A DNA stretch of 64,000 bases from Rhodobacteraceae bacterium UBA6213 (GCA_002421605.1 DISJ01000019.1:1-64000), one strand, 5' to 3'; shown: positions 50,939-60,686, numbered from the stretch's first letter. Made by a program: numbers and translations. The notes: generated by a model not told the origin, from the letters alone.

Positions 50939-50965
50939 GCCCCCGCCCGAAACGGGGGCTTTTTT
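50939..50965 (+). terminator. ilv attenuator terminator
   Basis: GCCCCCG-CCCGAAA-CGGGGGC followed by six T. It lies between the promoter and ilvI, so complete termination would silence the gene. GGCGC at 50897-50901 could pair with GCGCC at 50937-50941 as a competing antiterminator. Classical attenuation by Val supply is the simplest reading. Confidence 0.75.
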
Positions 50966-50992
50966 GTGCCGCAAGGCAGATGGAGTGAGACG

Positions 50993-52747
50993 ATGGCACG
51001 CACAATGAGCGGCGCGGCAATAGTGGTTCAGGCGCTGAAGGATCAGGGCGTCGAAGTTGTATTCGGCTACCCCGGCGGCGCGGTGCTGCCGATCTATGAC
51101 GAGATTTTTCAGCAAAACGAGATAGCCCACATTCTGGTGCGCCACGAACAGGGTGCGGTGCATGCCGCTGAAGGCTACGCGCGCTCGACCGGCAAGCCGG
51201 GCGTGGTTATCGTCACCTCCGGCCCCGGCGCCACCAATGCCGTCACCGGGCTGACCGACGCGCTTTCGGATTCGATCCCTCTGGTGGTGCTCTCAGGGCA
51301 AGTGCCCACTTTCATGATCGGCACCGACGGTTTTCAAGAGGCCGATACGGTTGGTATCACGCGGCCCTGCACCAAGCATAACTGGCTGGTGAAAGACACT
51401 GACAAACTTGCCGAAACAATTCACCGCGGATTTTATATCGCAACATCGGGGCGCCCTGGCCCGGTGCTGATCGACATCCCAAAAGACGTGCAATTTGCCA
51501 CCGGCGCCTATATCGGGCCGAAAACGGTGCGCGTTGAATCCTATCAACCAAAGGTCAAAGGGGACCTTGACGCAATTACTCGGCTTGCGGAACTGATCGA
51601 GTCTGCTGAACGCCCGGTTTTCTATACCGGCGGTGGCGTTATCAACTCGGGTCCGGCCGCCAGCCAATTGATGCGCGAGCTGGTCGATGCCACGGGCTTT
51701 CCGATCACCTCGACGCTGATGGGCTTGGGCGCCTATCCGGCAAGCGGCAAGAACTGGCTCGGCATGCTGGGTATGCACGGGCTTTACGAGGCCAACCTTG
51801 CGATGCACGGTTGCGATTTGATGATCAACCTCGGCGCGCGCTTTGATGACCGCATCACTGGCCGGCTCGCCGATTTTAGCCCGCGCTCGACCAAGGTGCA
51901 TGTCGATATCGACGCGAGCTCGATCAACAAGGTGATTCAGGTCGATCTGCCAATTCTGGGTGATGTTGGACACGTGCTTGAAGACCTGCTCAAGGTCTGG
52001 AAATCGCGCGGGCGCAAGGTGAACAAGCCCGCGCTCGAAAAATGGTGGCGCCAGATCGACGGCTGGAAGGCCAGAAATTGCCTTGCTTACAAGCCCTCGA
52101 CCAGCGTTATCAAACCACAATACGCGCTGCAGCGGCTTGAGGCGCTGACCAAGGGGCGCGATCGTTACATCACCACCGAAGTCGGCCAGCACCAGATGTG
52201 GGCGGCCCAATACCTCGGCTTCGATGCGCCGAACCGCTGGATGACCTCGGGCGGCCTTGGCACCATGGGCTATGGCCTACCCGCCTCGATCGGCGCGCAG
52301 GTAGCGCACCCGGAGGCGCTGGTGATCAACGTGGCGGGTGATGCCTCGTTCCTGATGAACATGCAGGAAATGGGCACAGCGGTGCAGTTTCGCCTGCCCG
52401 TCAAGCAATTCATTCTAAACAATGAACGGCTGGGCATGGTGCGCCAGTGGCAGCAGTTGCTGCACGGCTCGCGCTATAGCCAAAGCTGGTCGGAAGCGCT
52501 GCCAGACTTTATAAAGCTGGCCGAAGCCTTCGGTGCCAAGGGCATCCGCTGCTCGGACCCGGCCAAGCTTGATGCGGCAATCGAGGAAATGCTGGCCTAT
52601 GACGGCCCGGTAATTTTCGACTGCCTTGTCGAGCGGCACGAAAACTGCTTCCCGATGATCCCGAGCGGCAAGCCGCATAACGAGATGCTGATGGGCGATG
52701 CCTCTACCGAAGGCGCGATTCAGTCGGGCGGCGCGGTACTGGTTTAA
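50993..52747 (+). CDS. ilvI: Acetolactate synthase large subunit
   Basis: ThDP-dependent enzyme that starts valine, leucine and isoleucine synthesis, 584 residues. Blocks include GYPGGAVLPIYDEIF with HEQGAVHAAEGYAR (cofactor-activating Glu), SGPGATNAVTG, and the ThDP motif GDASFLMNMQEMGTAVQ followed by LNNERLGMV. I start at 50993, with GGAG 7 bases upstream; 51005 is an alternative. It forms an operon with ilvH. Confidence 0.96.
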   Translation: MARTMSGAAIVVQALKDQGVEVVFGYPGGAVLPIYDEIFQQNEIAHILVRHEQGAVHAAEGYARSTGKPGVVIVTSGPGATNAVTGLTDALSDSIPLVVLSGQVPTFMIGTDGFQEADTVGITRPCTKHNWLVKDTDKLAETIHRGFYIATSGRPGPVLIDIPKDVQFATGAYIGPKTVRVESYQPKVKGDLDAITRLAELIESAERPVFYTGGGVINSGPAASQLMRELVDATGFPITSTLMGLGAYPASGKNWLGMLGMHGLYEANLAMHGCDLMINLGARFDDRITGRLADFSPRSTKVHVDIDASSINKVIQVDLPILGDVGHVLEDLLKVWKSRGRKVNKPALEKWWRQIDGWKARNCLAYKPSTSVIKPQYALQRLEALTKGRDRYITTEVGQHQMWAAQYLGFDAPNRWMTSGGLGTMGYGLPASIGAQVAHPEALVINVAGDASFLMNMQEMGTAVQFRLPVKQFILNNERLGMVRQWQQLLHGSRYSQSWSEALPDFIKLAEAFGAKGIRCSDPAKLDAAIEEMLAYDGPVIFDCLVERHENCFPMIPSGKPHNEMLMGDASTEGAIQSGGAVLV

Positions 52748-52808
52748 GCGAGCCGGAGGAGCCCTCGCGCCCCCCTGGATAATTGCAGAATGAAGAAAGA
52801 AAGCGATC

Positions 52809-53369
52809 ATGGCAGCCTTGAACATCAAGAAAGGGTCCACCAGCCACTCGGCTTACGAGTTGCGCGACCCCAATGCCCAGGTGTCCGAAAGCCACACGCT
52901 CGCGGTGCTCGTCGATAACGAAGCGGGCGCCTTGGCGCGAGTGATCGGCCTGTTCTCTGGGCGCGGTTACAATATCGACAGCCTGACCGTGGCCGAAGTA
53001 GACCATTTGGGGCACCGCAGCCGTATCACCGTGGTAACGCGTGGCACGCCCGCCGTGATCGACCAGATCAAGGCGCAGCTTGGCCGCATCGTTCCGGTGC
53101 ACGAAGTGCATGACCTGACCGTCGAGGGTAAAGCGGTCGAGCGCGAGTTGGCGCTCTTCAAGGTTTCGGGCACCGGGGAGCGGCGAGTCGAAGCCTTGCG
53201 GCTGGCCGATATTTTCCGTGCCAATGTTGTGGACAGCACGCTCGAAAGCTTTGTGTTCGAGATCACAGGCACGCCTGAAAAGGTTGACGCCTTTGCCGAA
53301 TTGATGCGACCGCTGGGTCTGAAGGATGTGGCACGCACCGGCGTCGCCGCGCTGTCGCGCGGGGTCTGA
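52809..53369 (+). CDS. ilvH: Acetolactate synthase small (regulatory) subunit
   Basis: The 186-residue partner of IlvI. The N-terminal ACT domain reads HTLAVLVDNEAGALARVIGLFSGRGYNIDSLTV, the valine-binding feedback site. The C-terminal domain follows. It lies 61 bases downstream of ilvI. No separate promoter is evident. Confidence 0.96.
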   Translation: MAALNIKKGSTSHSAYELRDPNAQVSESHTLAVLVDNEAGALARVIGLFSGRGYNIDSLTVAEVDHLGHRSRITVVTRGTPAVIDQIKAQLGRIVPVHEVHDLTVEGKAVERELALFKVSGTGERRVEALRLADIFRANVVDSTLESFVFEITGTPEKVDAFAELMRPLGLKDVARTGVAALSRGV

Positions 53370-53372
53370 ACC

Positions 53373-53660
53373 CTAACCGACCCGCGCAAGCTGCGGCGCG
53401 CTCGCCAGTTCCGCGAGCGTAGTTTGCAACCTGTCAGGCAGGTCGGGAACCACATCCTCGGCCAATACGCGCAGATTGTAGGCGCGCCGACAGCCTGCGG
53501 CGTCTGAAATGCGAAAATGCACAAGATCGCCGACTTTTGGCAGGATGTCCGTGTCGATCACGTCTTCACGCCCGTTCAAAAATGCAAGTTCGCCCTGGTC
53601 CTCGCACCAAATCACCGCAGTTGTACCATTGACGTCGCACCACAAGACCAGTCCCAGCAT
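53373..53660 (-). CDS. Small OB-fold/cold-shock-like protein
   Basis: The 95-residue product starts MLGLVLWCDVNGTTAVIWCEDQGELAFLNG, followed by VGDLVHFRISDAAGCRRAYNLRVL. The strand pattern and the GDLVHF...RAYN block resemble a diverged cold-shock domain, though the RNP motifs are not clear. I cannot assign a function. GAGG precedes the ATG by 5 bases. It is convergent with ilvH, 3 bases away. Confidence 0.65.
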   Translation of the reverse strand: MLGLVLWCDVNGTTAVIWCEDQGELAFLNGREDVIDTDILPKVGDLVHFRISDAAGCRRAYNLRVLAEDVVPDLPDRLQTTLAELASAPQLARVG

Positions 53661-53751
53661 GAAAACCTCACATTTATTGGCAAAGTATCGCCCGGCAATT
53701 TGTCCGCACAAGTGCAATTTCTGTTGCAGTCTAGCATCAATTAGGCACTGC

Positions 53752-53780
53752 TTGACGCAAAATCGCGCTCATATTGCTAC
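53752..53780 (+). promoter_or_regulatory. Promoter of the HTH regulator gene
   Basis: TTGACG and TGCTAC with a 17-base spacer. Predicted start near 53787, 59 bases before the gene. GTCTG and CAGAC arms (about 53789-53816) flank the start and could be an autoregulatory site. Confidence 0.5.
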
Positions 53781-53845
53781 ACGCTGTGTCTGTTTTGTGT
53801 CAGCCTGAAGCACAGACTTGCCACTGCACTTTGGGAAAGCCGAAA

Positions 53846-54676
53846 ATGCCAAAAAAACCTGTTTCTGATGCGCCACAAGGTGCTGCATTGCCCGCCAACT
53901 CGGCCCTACGCGATGTTTTTGGGCAGAATCTGCGCATTCTCGCTACCGGCGAAAGCTCGATCAGCGCCGCTTGTCGCGCGCTTGGAATTAACCGCACCCA
54001 GTTCAATCGCTTTCTGACCGGCACGGCCTTTCCCCGCCCGGATGTGCTGTACCGTATCTGCACCTATTTCGGCGTTGATGCGCGAATTCTGCTGGAACCG
54101 CTTGCCCCCGAAAGAGAGCCTCGGATGGCTGACGAACTGGCGCGCGTGTTACACTCGATGGTCGACGCGCCGCTGGATTTTCGGGTGGATCAGACCCTGT
54201 TGCCCAGCGGCATCTACCGGATTTGGCGTCGCTCGTTTCTGCAGCCGGATCGCGCGATGGTTGCCATCTCGCGGGTCTGGCGCGATGGGCTGGTGACGCG
54301 GATGAAATCTTACGAGCCGTATTTGGTCAACCCGCGGCTGGTTGAAATGTCGCGCCCGCCGCGGCTTCCCTGCCACGGATTATTTATGCGCGCGGAAGAC
54401 GGCATTATGCTTCTAACCATGTTTCCGCGCACGCGAATGTTGCGGTTTTCTTATTTCCGGCAAGGTCTTGCGGGCTTTGGATCGCTTTTCCCTGGCTACG
54501 CGGTGCTGGGGCGCGACCATACCGAAGGCATGTTGCGCGGCTCGGGCGCGGTGCTTGAACATTTACCCGCGCCAGTCAGCGGTCTGATGGGGCTGGCGCG
54601 TGCGACAGGATTCCGCAAAGCGTCAGCAGTGCCTGCGCTGTTTCGCAGCTATCTGATGGATAAATCCCCCATTTGA
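53846..54676 (+). CDS. XRE-type helix-turn-helix regulator
   Basis: The 276-residue protein has an N-terminal HTH (NLRILATGESSISAACRALGINRTQFNRFLTG) of XRE/Cro type and a long C-terminal region that I do not recognise, probably ligand-sensing. No membrane segment. It follows its own promoter and is not in an operon. Target genes are unknown. The first conserved Met is at 53846; upstream codons lie in the leader. Confidence 0.8.
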   Translation: MPKKPVSDAPQGAALPANSALRDVFGQNLRILATGESSISAACRALGINRTQFNRFLTGTAFPRPDVLYRICTYFGVDARILLEPLAPEREPRMADELARVLHSMVDAPLDFRVDQTLLPSGIYRIWRRSFLQPDRAMVAISRVWRDGLVTRMKSYEPYLVNPRLVEMSRPPRLPCHGLFMRAEDGIMLLTMFPRTRMLRFSYFRQGLAGFGSLFPGYAVLGRDHTEGMLRGSGAVLEHLPAPVSGLMGLARATGFRKASAVPALFRSYLMDKSPI

Positions 54677-54688
54677 ACCGCAGTTGTT

Positions 54689-55777
54689 TCAGCGCGACGC
54701 AAAGACAAAACAGCGGTCGCGGCGGATCATAAGCCACATCGGCGTGCCGGGGGCGGGCAAAAATACTCCGGGCACCGAGGCCATCAGCACCGAACCGTCG
54801 AAATCCATACCAAATTCCACCAGCGATTCTCGGCCCAGAAACCGCGCGCGCAACACCTGCCCGCGCGCCGCCGTGCCCTCTGCCGCCGTCGGCGCGGGGC
54901 CACGCCCGGCGCGGTCGAAATCGAGCTTAAGGTGCTGCGGGCGGATCGCAATTTCCACTTTGGTGCCGTCCCCATGGCCGGGCGCCAGAAAGGCACCAAA
55001 CGCGGTATCGATCAGCGCGCCCTGCACCCGGCCACTGAGGATGTTGAGATCAGAAAAGAAGGCCGCAGCTTCGCGGTCTGCCGGGGCGTTGTAGATATTG
55101 TAGGGCGCACCGCGCTGCACGATCTGGCCAGCACGCATCAGCAAGATCTGGTCGGCCATCCGCATTGCCTCGTGCGGCTCATGCGTGACCAGCAGCACTG
55201 CGGCCCCTTCCTCTTTCAGCAGCGCAAGGGTTTCGTCGCGGATCGCATCGCGCAGGCGTTCGTCGAGCCCAGAGAACGGCTCATCCATCAACAGAATACG
55301 CGGGCGCGGTGCCAACGCGCGCGCCAGCGCCACGCGTTGCTGCTCGCCCCCTGACAGCGCGTGTGGATAGCTTTGCGCGTGGTGCTGCATATGCACCCGC
55401 TCCAACAATTCCGCCACCCGGCGCGCCTGATCGGGGCGCGCACCGTGCAGCCCGAATGCCACGTTCTGGGCCACTGTCAGATGCGGGAAAAGCGCAAAGT
55501 CCTGAAACATCAGGCCAACGCCGCGCCGCTCGGGCGGAAGTTGCAGACCGGGGCCCGCAATCGGCGTGCCGTCAACCCGGATCACCCCTGCATCGGCGGC
55601 ATCGACCCCGGCAATGATCCGCAGTGCAGTGGTTTTACCGCACCCCGATGGCCCAAGCAAACAGCTGACCTGCCCCGCAGCGACCTCGAAGGAAATCCCG
55701 CGCAGCACCTGCCGTGCGCCGAACGCTCGGGTAAGATCCTGCACCTCAAGCCGGGAAGAAGGCGACGGTTGCGACAC
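54689..55777 (-). CDS. ABC transporter ATP-binding protein (FbpC/PotA-like)
   Basis: Importer ATPase of 362 residues with GTG start. Walker A GPSGCGKTT, signature LSGGEQQRVALARAL, Walker B ILLMDEPF, switch His in VLLVTHEPHEA, then a C-terminal TOBE regulatory domain. It most resembles iron(III) or polyamine import ATPases. No permease or binding-protein gene is adjacent, so it is an orphan here and must work with components encoded elsewhere. Confidence 0.9.
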   Translation of the reverse strand: MSQPSPSSRLEVQDLTRAFGARQVLRGISFEVAAGQVSCLLGPSGCGKTTALRIIAGVDAADAGVIRVDGTPIAGPGLQLPPERRGVGLMFQDFALFPHLTVAQNVAFGLHGARPDQARRVAELLERVHMQHHAQSYPHALSGGEQQRVALARALAPRPRILLMDEPFSGLDERLRDAIRDETLALLKEEGAAVLLVTHEPHEAMRMADQILLMRAGQIVQRGAPYNIYNAPADREAAAFFSDLNILSGRVQGALIDTAFGAFLAPGHGDGTKVEIAIRPQHLKLDFDRAGRGPAPTAAEGTAARGQVLRARFLGRESLVEFGMDFDGSVLMASVPGVFLPAPGTPMWLMIRRDRCFVFASR

Positions 55778-55860
55778 GCGACTATCCGATCAATTCACTC
55801 AGGCTTCCCCGATACCAGCGCCGCCTAGGCCGTGCAAGCAAAGCGGCGCGGGCGCAGGCC

Positions 55861-56640
55861 TTAGAACGTTGCGTTGAACGCGCCGCCATCCAGAAGAATG
55901 TTCTGGCCCACGATGTACCCAGCATGTGCCGAGCATAAAAACGCGCAGGCCGCGCCGAACTCGGCGGGGGTGCCGTAGCGCCCGGCGGGGATACCCGCGG
56001 CACGCCGCGCAGCAGCTTCGGCTGGGGTGATGCCGTCGCGCGCGGCGGCACCAGCATCAAGCGCCGTGGCGCGGTCGGTGGCGTGCAGGCCGGGCAGCAG
56101 GTTGTTGATCGTCACCCCATTGCGCGCCACTTGCCGCGCGGTTCCGGCCACAAAGCCGGTCAACCCGGCGCGCGCGGTATTGGAAAGGCCAAGTTCGGCA
56201 ATCGGCGATTTTACCGCGGCCGAAGTGATGTTGACGACCCTGCCCCACCCACGCTCGATCATGCCGGGAAGGCACGCCTGCATCAGTGCCACAGGGGTCA
56301 GCATGTTGGCATCAATCGCGCGCAGAAAATCGTCCCGGCTCCATGTCTGCCAGTGACCGGGCGGAGGCCCGCCGGCGTTGGTGACCAGAATATCCACCGC
56401 GCCAGCCGCCGCCAGCACCTGCGCGCGCGTCTCAGGCTCGGTAATATCGCCCACCACGGCGTTAACCTTTACGCCGTGGCGGGCGGCAATCTCGCGTGCC
56501 GCTGCGTTCAACGCCTCGCCACCACGCGCGTTGATGACAAGGTCAACGCCGGCCGCCGCCAGCGCCTCGGCCACACCACGCCCAAGCCCCTTTGATGCCG
56601 CCGTAACAAGCGCGCGGCGCCCGCTGATACCCAAATCCAT
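55861..56640 (-). CDS. SDR-family protein with altered active site
   Basis: Short-chain dehydrogenase/reductase fold, 259 residues. The cofactor motif TAASKGLGRGVAEAL and the NAGG block are intact, with Ser140 in NITSAA. The catalytic Tyr-x3-Lys is absent: the aligned positions are Ser153 and Arg157 (LSNTARAG). Similar substitutions occur in a known SDR subgroup, so the protein may still bind NAD(P), but standard reduction is doubtful. AAGGAG precedes the ATG. Divergent from the Hint gene. Confidence 0.87.
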   Translation of the reverse strand: MDLGISGRRALVTAASKGLGRGVAEALAAAGVDLVINARGGEALNAAAREIAARHGVKVNAVVGDITEPETRAQVLAAAGAVDILVTNAGGPPPGHWQTWSRDDFLRAIDANMLTPVALMQACLPGMIERGWGRVVNITSAAVKSPIAELGLSNTARAGLTGFVAGTARQVARNGVTINNLLPGLHATDRATALDAGAAARDGITPAEAAARRAAGIPAGRYGTPAEFGAACAFLCSAHAGYIVGQNILLDGGAFNATF

Positions 56641-56755
56641 CGATCTCTCCTTGTTTCGACAACCCGCGACTTGACGCCCCACGGTCAAAGGGCAATACCC
56701 ACATTTGCTATTTGATGCCAGTTCGCGGCGCCATAGCAAGGATCGAGGTTCCTGT

Positions 56756-57760
56756 ATGACCAACCAGAATCCAGCGCCGCTTCCCGGTCAGCCCGCGCAT
56801 GTGTTCGAGGCCGAAGCGATTTGTGTCACCAGCGGCGCCAACCACGGCGATCCGCTAGGCGCACCAGAAGCTTGCCTGCAGGGTGACGTTTACCAGCTTT
56901 CGCGTAATGCCGTGCCCGCGCGGCTGGTGCTGGCCACGGGCGGTGCCGGGCAAAGCGTAGCCGCGGGGTCGCAAATCGGCGCGCCGGGCGACGCGGTGGC
57001 GCTGGTTGCGCGCCACGTGCTGATGGCGCCAGACGGCGACACCGTCGATATCCTGATCATTGAACACGAGGTTAGCGGACGGCTTTACGCGCTGCCGCTT
57101 TCACCGATTGCACCGCGCACTGATTACACGCTGCTCGAGTCGCAGCGCGACCCGGATGCGGCGCGGCTTTCAGACCTGATCTGCGTCGCCTTCTGCACCG
57201 GTACGCTAATCACGCTGGCCGGTGGCGAACAGCGCGCGATCGAGGCGTTGCGCCCGGGCGACCGGGTGCTGACCCGCGATTCCGGCCCGCAACCCTTGCG
57301 CTTTGTCGGCAAGGCCAGCCTGCGCGCGCTTGGCAGCGCTGCCCCGGTTGTGATTGCGGCGGGCACGCTTGGCAACGAGGGCGATCTGGTGGTCAGCCCG
57401 CATCACCGTATCTTTCTGTATCGGCGGGGCGCACAGCGGCTTGGCGATACCTCCGAGATACTCGTGCAGGCCAAGCATTTGATCGATGGCGAAAGCGTTT
57501 GGCGGCGCGAAGGGGGCCATGTCGATTACTACAGCCTCGTCTTTGATCGCCATGAGATCATCTATGCCGAGGGAATTCCGTGCGAAAGCCTGCAGGTCAG
57601 CGAAGCGATGCTGCACCTGATGCCCGAGGCCATGTCCGAAAGCCTGCGCGCAGACTTTCCAGGGCTTCGCCACCGCCCGCATTTTGGCACCGAAGCGGGG
57701 CGCGCACAGTTTGATGCCGCCACCCGCGCCGCGCTTTTCAAGAAACGTGACCGCGACTAG
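56756..57760 (+). CDS. Hint-domain protein
   Basis: The 334-residue protein has a Hint (hedgehog/intein-type) module in its second half, starting at FCTGTLITLAGGEQRAIEALRPGDRVLTRD, with SPHHRIFLYRRG and the YYSLVFDRHEIIYAEGI block. Such Hint_2-type proteins are frequent in Rhodobacteraceae. Family members may cut themselves at the Cys, but no C-terminal extein is obvious. The first 140 residues form an unnamed domain. No signal peptide is seen. Confidence 0.83.
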   Translation: MTNQNPAPLPGQPAHVFEAEAICVTSGANHGDPLGAPEACLQGDVYQLSRNAVPARLVLATGGAGQSVAAGSQIGAPGDAVALVARHVLMAPDGDTVDILIIEHEVSGRLYALPLSPIAPRTDYTLLESQRDPDAARLSDLICVAFCTGTLITLAGGEQRAIEALRPGDRVLTRDSGPQPLRFVGKASLRALGSAAPVVIAAGTLGNEGDLVVSPHHRIFLYRRGAQRLGDTSEILVQAKHLIDGESVWRREGGHVDYYSLVFDRHEIIYAEGIPCESLQVSEAMLHLMPEAMSESLRADFPGLRHRPHFGTEAGRAQFDAATRAALFKKRDRD

Positions 57761-57817
57761 GTTGCGGGAACGCCCGCGCGCTTGCGTGGTTCTGCGGCAG
57801 CGGCTACACCGCGCGCC

Positions 57818-59413
57818 ATGAACACGCCCGCCCCCCTCCCGCCCGAAATCGCCCGCCGCCGGACATTCGCGATCATTTCGCACCCCGACGCCGGCAAGAC
57901 CACGTTGACCGAAAAATTCCTGCTGTTTGGCGGCGCGATTCAGATGGCCGGTCAGGTGCGCGCCAAAGGCGAGGCGCGCCGCACGCGGTCTGACTTCATG
58001 AAGATCGAGGCCGACCGCGGCATCTCGGTTTCGGCCTCGGCGATGAGCTTTGATTTCGGGCGCTTTCGTTTCAACCTCGTCGATACCCCCGGCCACTCGG
58101 ATTTTTCCGAAGACACGTATCGCACGCTGACCGCCGTCGATGCCGCGATCATGGTGATTGACGGCGCGAAGGGCGTGGAAAGCCAGACCCGCAAGCTTTT
58201 TGAGGTTTGCCGTCTGCGCGATCTGCCGATTCTGACCTTTTGTAACAAGATGGATCGCGAAAGCCGCGATACCTTCGACATCATCGACGAGATTCAGCAG
58301 AATCTGGCGATCGACGTGGCCCCCGCCTCGTGGCCGATCGGTCAGGGGCGCGATTTCATCGGCTGCTACGACATTCTGCATGATCGGCTGGAACTGATGG
58401 ACCGCGCCGACCGCAACCGGGTGGCAGAAAGCATCAAGATCGACGGTTTGGCCGACCCGAAACTGGCCGAGCTTGTGCCCGCCGAACTTCTGGCGAAACT
58501 GCGCGAAGAGCTGGAAGTCGCGCGCGAGCTTTTGCCCACTTTCGACCGCCAGAGCCTGCTTGAAGGTCACATGACGCCGATCTGGTTCGGTTCGGCGATC
58601 AACTCGTTCGGGGTGCGCGAACTGATGCAGGGCATCGCCGAGTTTGGGCCAGAGCCGCAACCCCAGCGCGCCGAATCTCGCCGCGTCGCACCGGGCGAGG
58701 CGGCGGTGACTGGCGTGGTCTTCAAGGTTCAAGCCAATATGGACCCCAAGCACCGCGACCGCGTGGCATTTGTGCGCCTAGCCTCGGGGCATTTCCAGCG
58801 CGGCATGAAACTGCTGCATGTGCGCAGCAAAAAGCCGATGGCGGTTTCAAATCCGGTGCTGTTTCTGGCCGCTGACCGCGAATTGGCTGAAGAAGCCTGG
58901 GCGGGCGACATTATCGGCATCCCCAACCACGGCCAGTTGCGCATCGGCGATGCGCTGACCGAGGGCGAGGCGCTGCGCTTTACCGGCATCCCGTCCTTCG
59001 CGCCAGAACTGCTGCAAGGCGTGCGCGCGCTTGACCCGATGAAGGCCAAGCACCTTGATAAGGCGCTGACCCAGTTCGCCGAAGAAGGTGCTGCCAAGGT
59101 CTTCAAACCGATGCTGGGGTCTGGCTTTATCGTCGGTGTGGTAGGTGCCCTGCAATTCGAGGTGCTGGCCAGCCGGATCGAGCAGGAATACGGGCTTCCG
59201 GTGCGCTTTGAGCCGTCGCAATTCACCTCGGCACGCTGGGTAACCGGGCCGAAGGACGAGGTGGAAAAGTTCGTGAACGTGAACAAACAGCACATCGCGC
59301 GTGACAGCGATGGCGACCTCGTCTTCCTCACCCGCCTGCAATGGGACATCGATCGGATTGGGCGCGACTATCCGGCGCTGAAGCTGACGGCAACGAAAGA
59401 GATGATGGTGTGA
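57818..59413 (+). CDS. prfC: Peptide chain release factor 3
   Basis: GTPase that frees RF1/RF2 from the ribosome after termination, 531 residues. G1 SHPDAGKTT (22-29), G3 DTPGHSDF and G4 FCNKMDR are intact. The C-terminal domains follow with the GSGFIVGVVGALQFEV block. I start at 57818. Confidence 0.96.
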   Translation: MNTPAPLPPEIARRRTFAIISHPDAGKTTLTEKFLLFGGAIQMAGQVRAKGEARRTRSDFMKIEADRGISVSASAMSFDFGRFRFNLVDTPGHSDFSEDTYRTLTAVDAAIMVIDGAKGVESQTRKLFEVCRLRDLPILTFCNKMDRESRDTFDIIDEIQQNLAIDVAPASWPIGQGRDFIGCYDILHDRLELMDRADRNRVAESIKIDGLADPKLAELVPAELLAKLREELEVARELLPTFDRQSLLEGHMTPIWFGSAINSFGVRELMQGIAEFGPEPQPQRAESRRVAPGEAAVTGVVFKVQANMDPKHRDRVAFVRLASGHFQRGMKLLHVRSKKPMAVSNPVLFLAADRELAEEAWAGDIIGIPNHGQLRIGDALTEGEALRFTGIPSFAPELLQGVRALDPMKAKHLDKALTQFAEEGAAKVFKPMLGSGFIVGVVGALQFEVLASRIEQEYGLPVRFEPSQFTSARWVTGPKDEVEKFVNVNKQHIARDSDGDLVFLTRLQWDIDRIGRDYPALKLTATKEMMV

Positions 59414-59516
59414 GGGGCGGGCTGGTATTTTCGGGGCGCCTACCGCGCTAGCGCAGCCCCTTTGGCGCGGGTCTGAGCTTCCCTGCGTCAATGACTCTGG
59501 GCCAAACGAAGCGCCC

Positions 59517-60686
59517 CTACCCCACCAGCCGCCCAAATTCCTGAATCGCAAACCGGTCCGTCATCCCCGCCACGTAGTCCAGCACCACGCGGGCAAGGGC
59601 GGTTTCGTCGTGGGCTTTGGCCACGTCTCCCTGCCAGTCTTCGGGAAGCAGCTCGGGCTGGCGAAGGAACAGAGGGAAAAGCGCGTTGATCATCGCCGTC
59701 ACCCGCTCGCGCTCGGCCACCACGGTGGGGGCACGGTACATGCGGGTGAAGAGGAAACTTTTGATCGACTTGAGGTTTTGATACAGCGGCTTGGAAAAGC
59801 GGATGATCGTCCCCTCCATCGCGCGAATATCATCGACGCTGCTGGGATCGAGTGCGGCAAGGCGGTTTTCGGCCACCGCGATCACATCTTCGACCATCAC
59901 TCCGAATACGCGGCGCAGCGATTCATGGCGCCGGCGGGTGGCATCGAGGCCCGGGTAAAGGCGGTCAACCTCGCCAAAAGCCGGGCCGACCAGCGGCAGC
60001 TCCATCAAATCGGACTCGCTGAACAACCCGGCGCGCAGGCCGTCGTGCAGGTCATGGTGGTTATAGGCCACATCGTCGGCCACCGCGGCCACTTGCGCCT
60101 CGGCACTGGCGTTGGTGGCCAGTTCCAGGTCCCATTCGCTGTCACACTCGGCCAGCGCGTAGGGAAGGAGCGCGCGGTCGGGCACCGAATGTGCGCCCGC
60201 GCCGCCGATCACCGGGCCGTTGTGTTTGGCGATGCCTTCCAGCGTTTCCCAGGTCAGGTTCAACCCGTCAAAACCCGCATAATGGCGCTCCAGCCGGGTG
60301 ACGATGCGGATGGCCTGCGCGTTGTGGTCGAACCCGCCGTAGGGCGCCATCAGCAGCGCCAGCGCGTCTTCGCCGGTATGGCCGAAGGGCGGGTGGCCAA
60401 GGTCGTGAGCCAGCGCCACGGCCTCGGCCAGATCGGTGTTCAGCCCCAAAACCCCGGCGATGGTGCGCGCGACCTGCGCCACCTCGATCGTGTGGGTCAG
60501 GCGGGTACGGTAATAATCGCCCTCGTGTTCAACAAAAACCTGCGTCTTGTGTTTCAGCCGCCGGAAGGCGGAGGAATGGATGATCCGGTCGCGGTCGCGC
60601 TGAAACGGCGAGCGAAAGGTTGAGATGCTTTCGCTATGAAGCCGCCCCCGGCTGGCGGCCGGATCGCAGGCATAAGGTTTCAGCAT
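59517..60686 (-). CDS. dgt: Deoxyguanosinetriphosphate triphosphohydrolase-like protein
   Basis: HD-domain dNTPase that removes triphosphate from dGTP or other dNTPs, 389 residues. Metal ligands lie in TRLTHTIEVAQVAR, AHDLGHPPFGHTGEDAL and the later DDVAYNHHD. I start at MLKPYACDPA (60686). Type 2 dgt-like family. Divergent from the Fe-S assembly gene. Confidence 0.93.
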   Translation of the reverse strand: MLKPYACDPAASRGRLHSESISTFRSPFQRDRDRIIHSSAFRRLKHKTQVFVEHEGDYYRTRLTHTIEVAQVARTIAGVLGLNTDLAEAVALAHDLGHPPFGHTGEDALALLMAPYGGFDHNAQAIRIVTRLERHYAGFDGLNLTWETLEGIAKHNGPVIGGAGAHSVPDRALLPYALAECDSEWDLELATNASAEAQVAAVADDVAYNHHDLHDGLRAGLFSESDLMELPLVGPAFGEVDRLYPGLDATRRRHESLRRVFGVMVEDVIAVAENRLAALDPSSVDDIRAMEGTIIRFSKPLYQNLKSIKSFLFTRMYRAPTVVAERERVTAMINALFPLFLRQPELLPEDWQGDVAKAHDETALARVVLDYVAGMTDRFAIQEFGRLVG

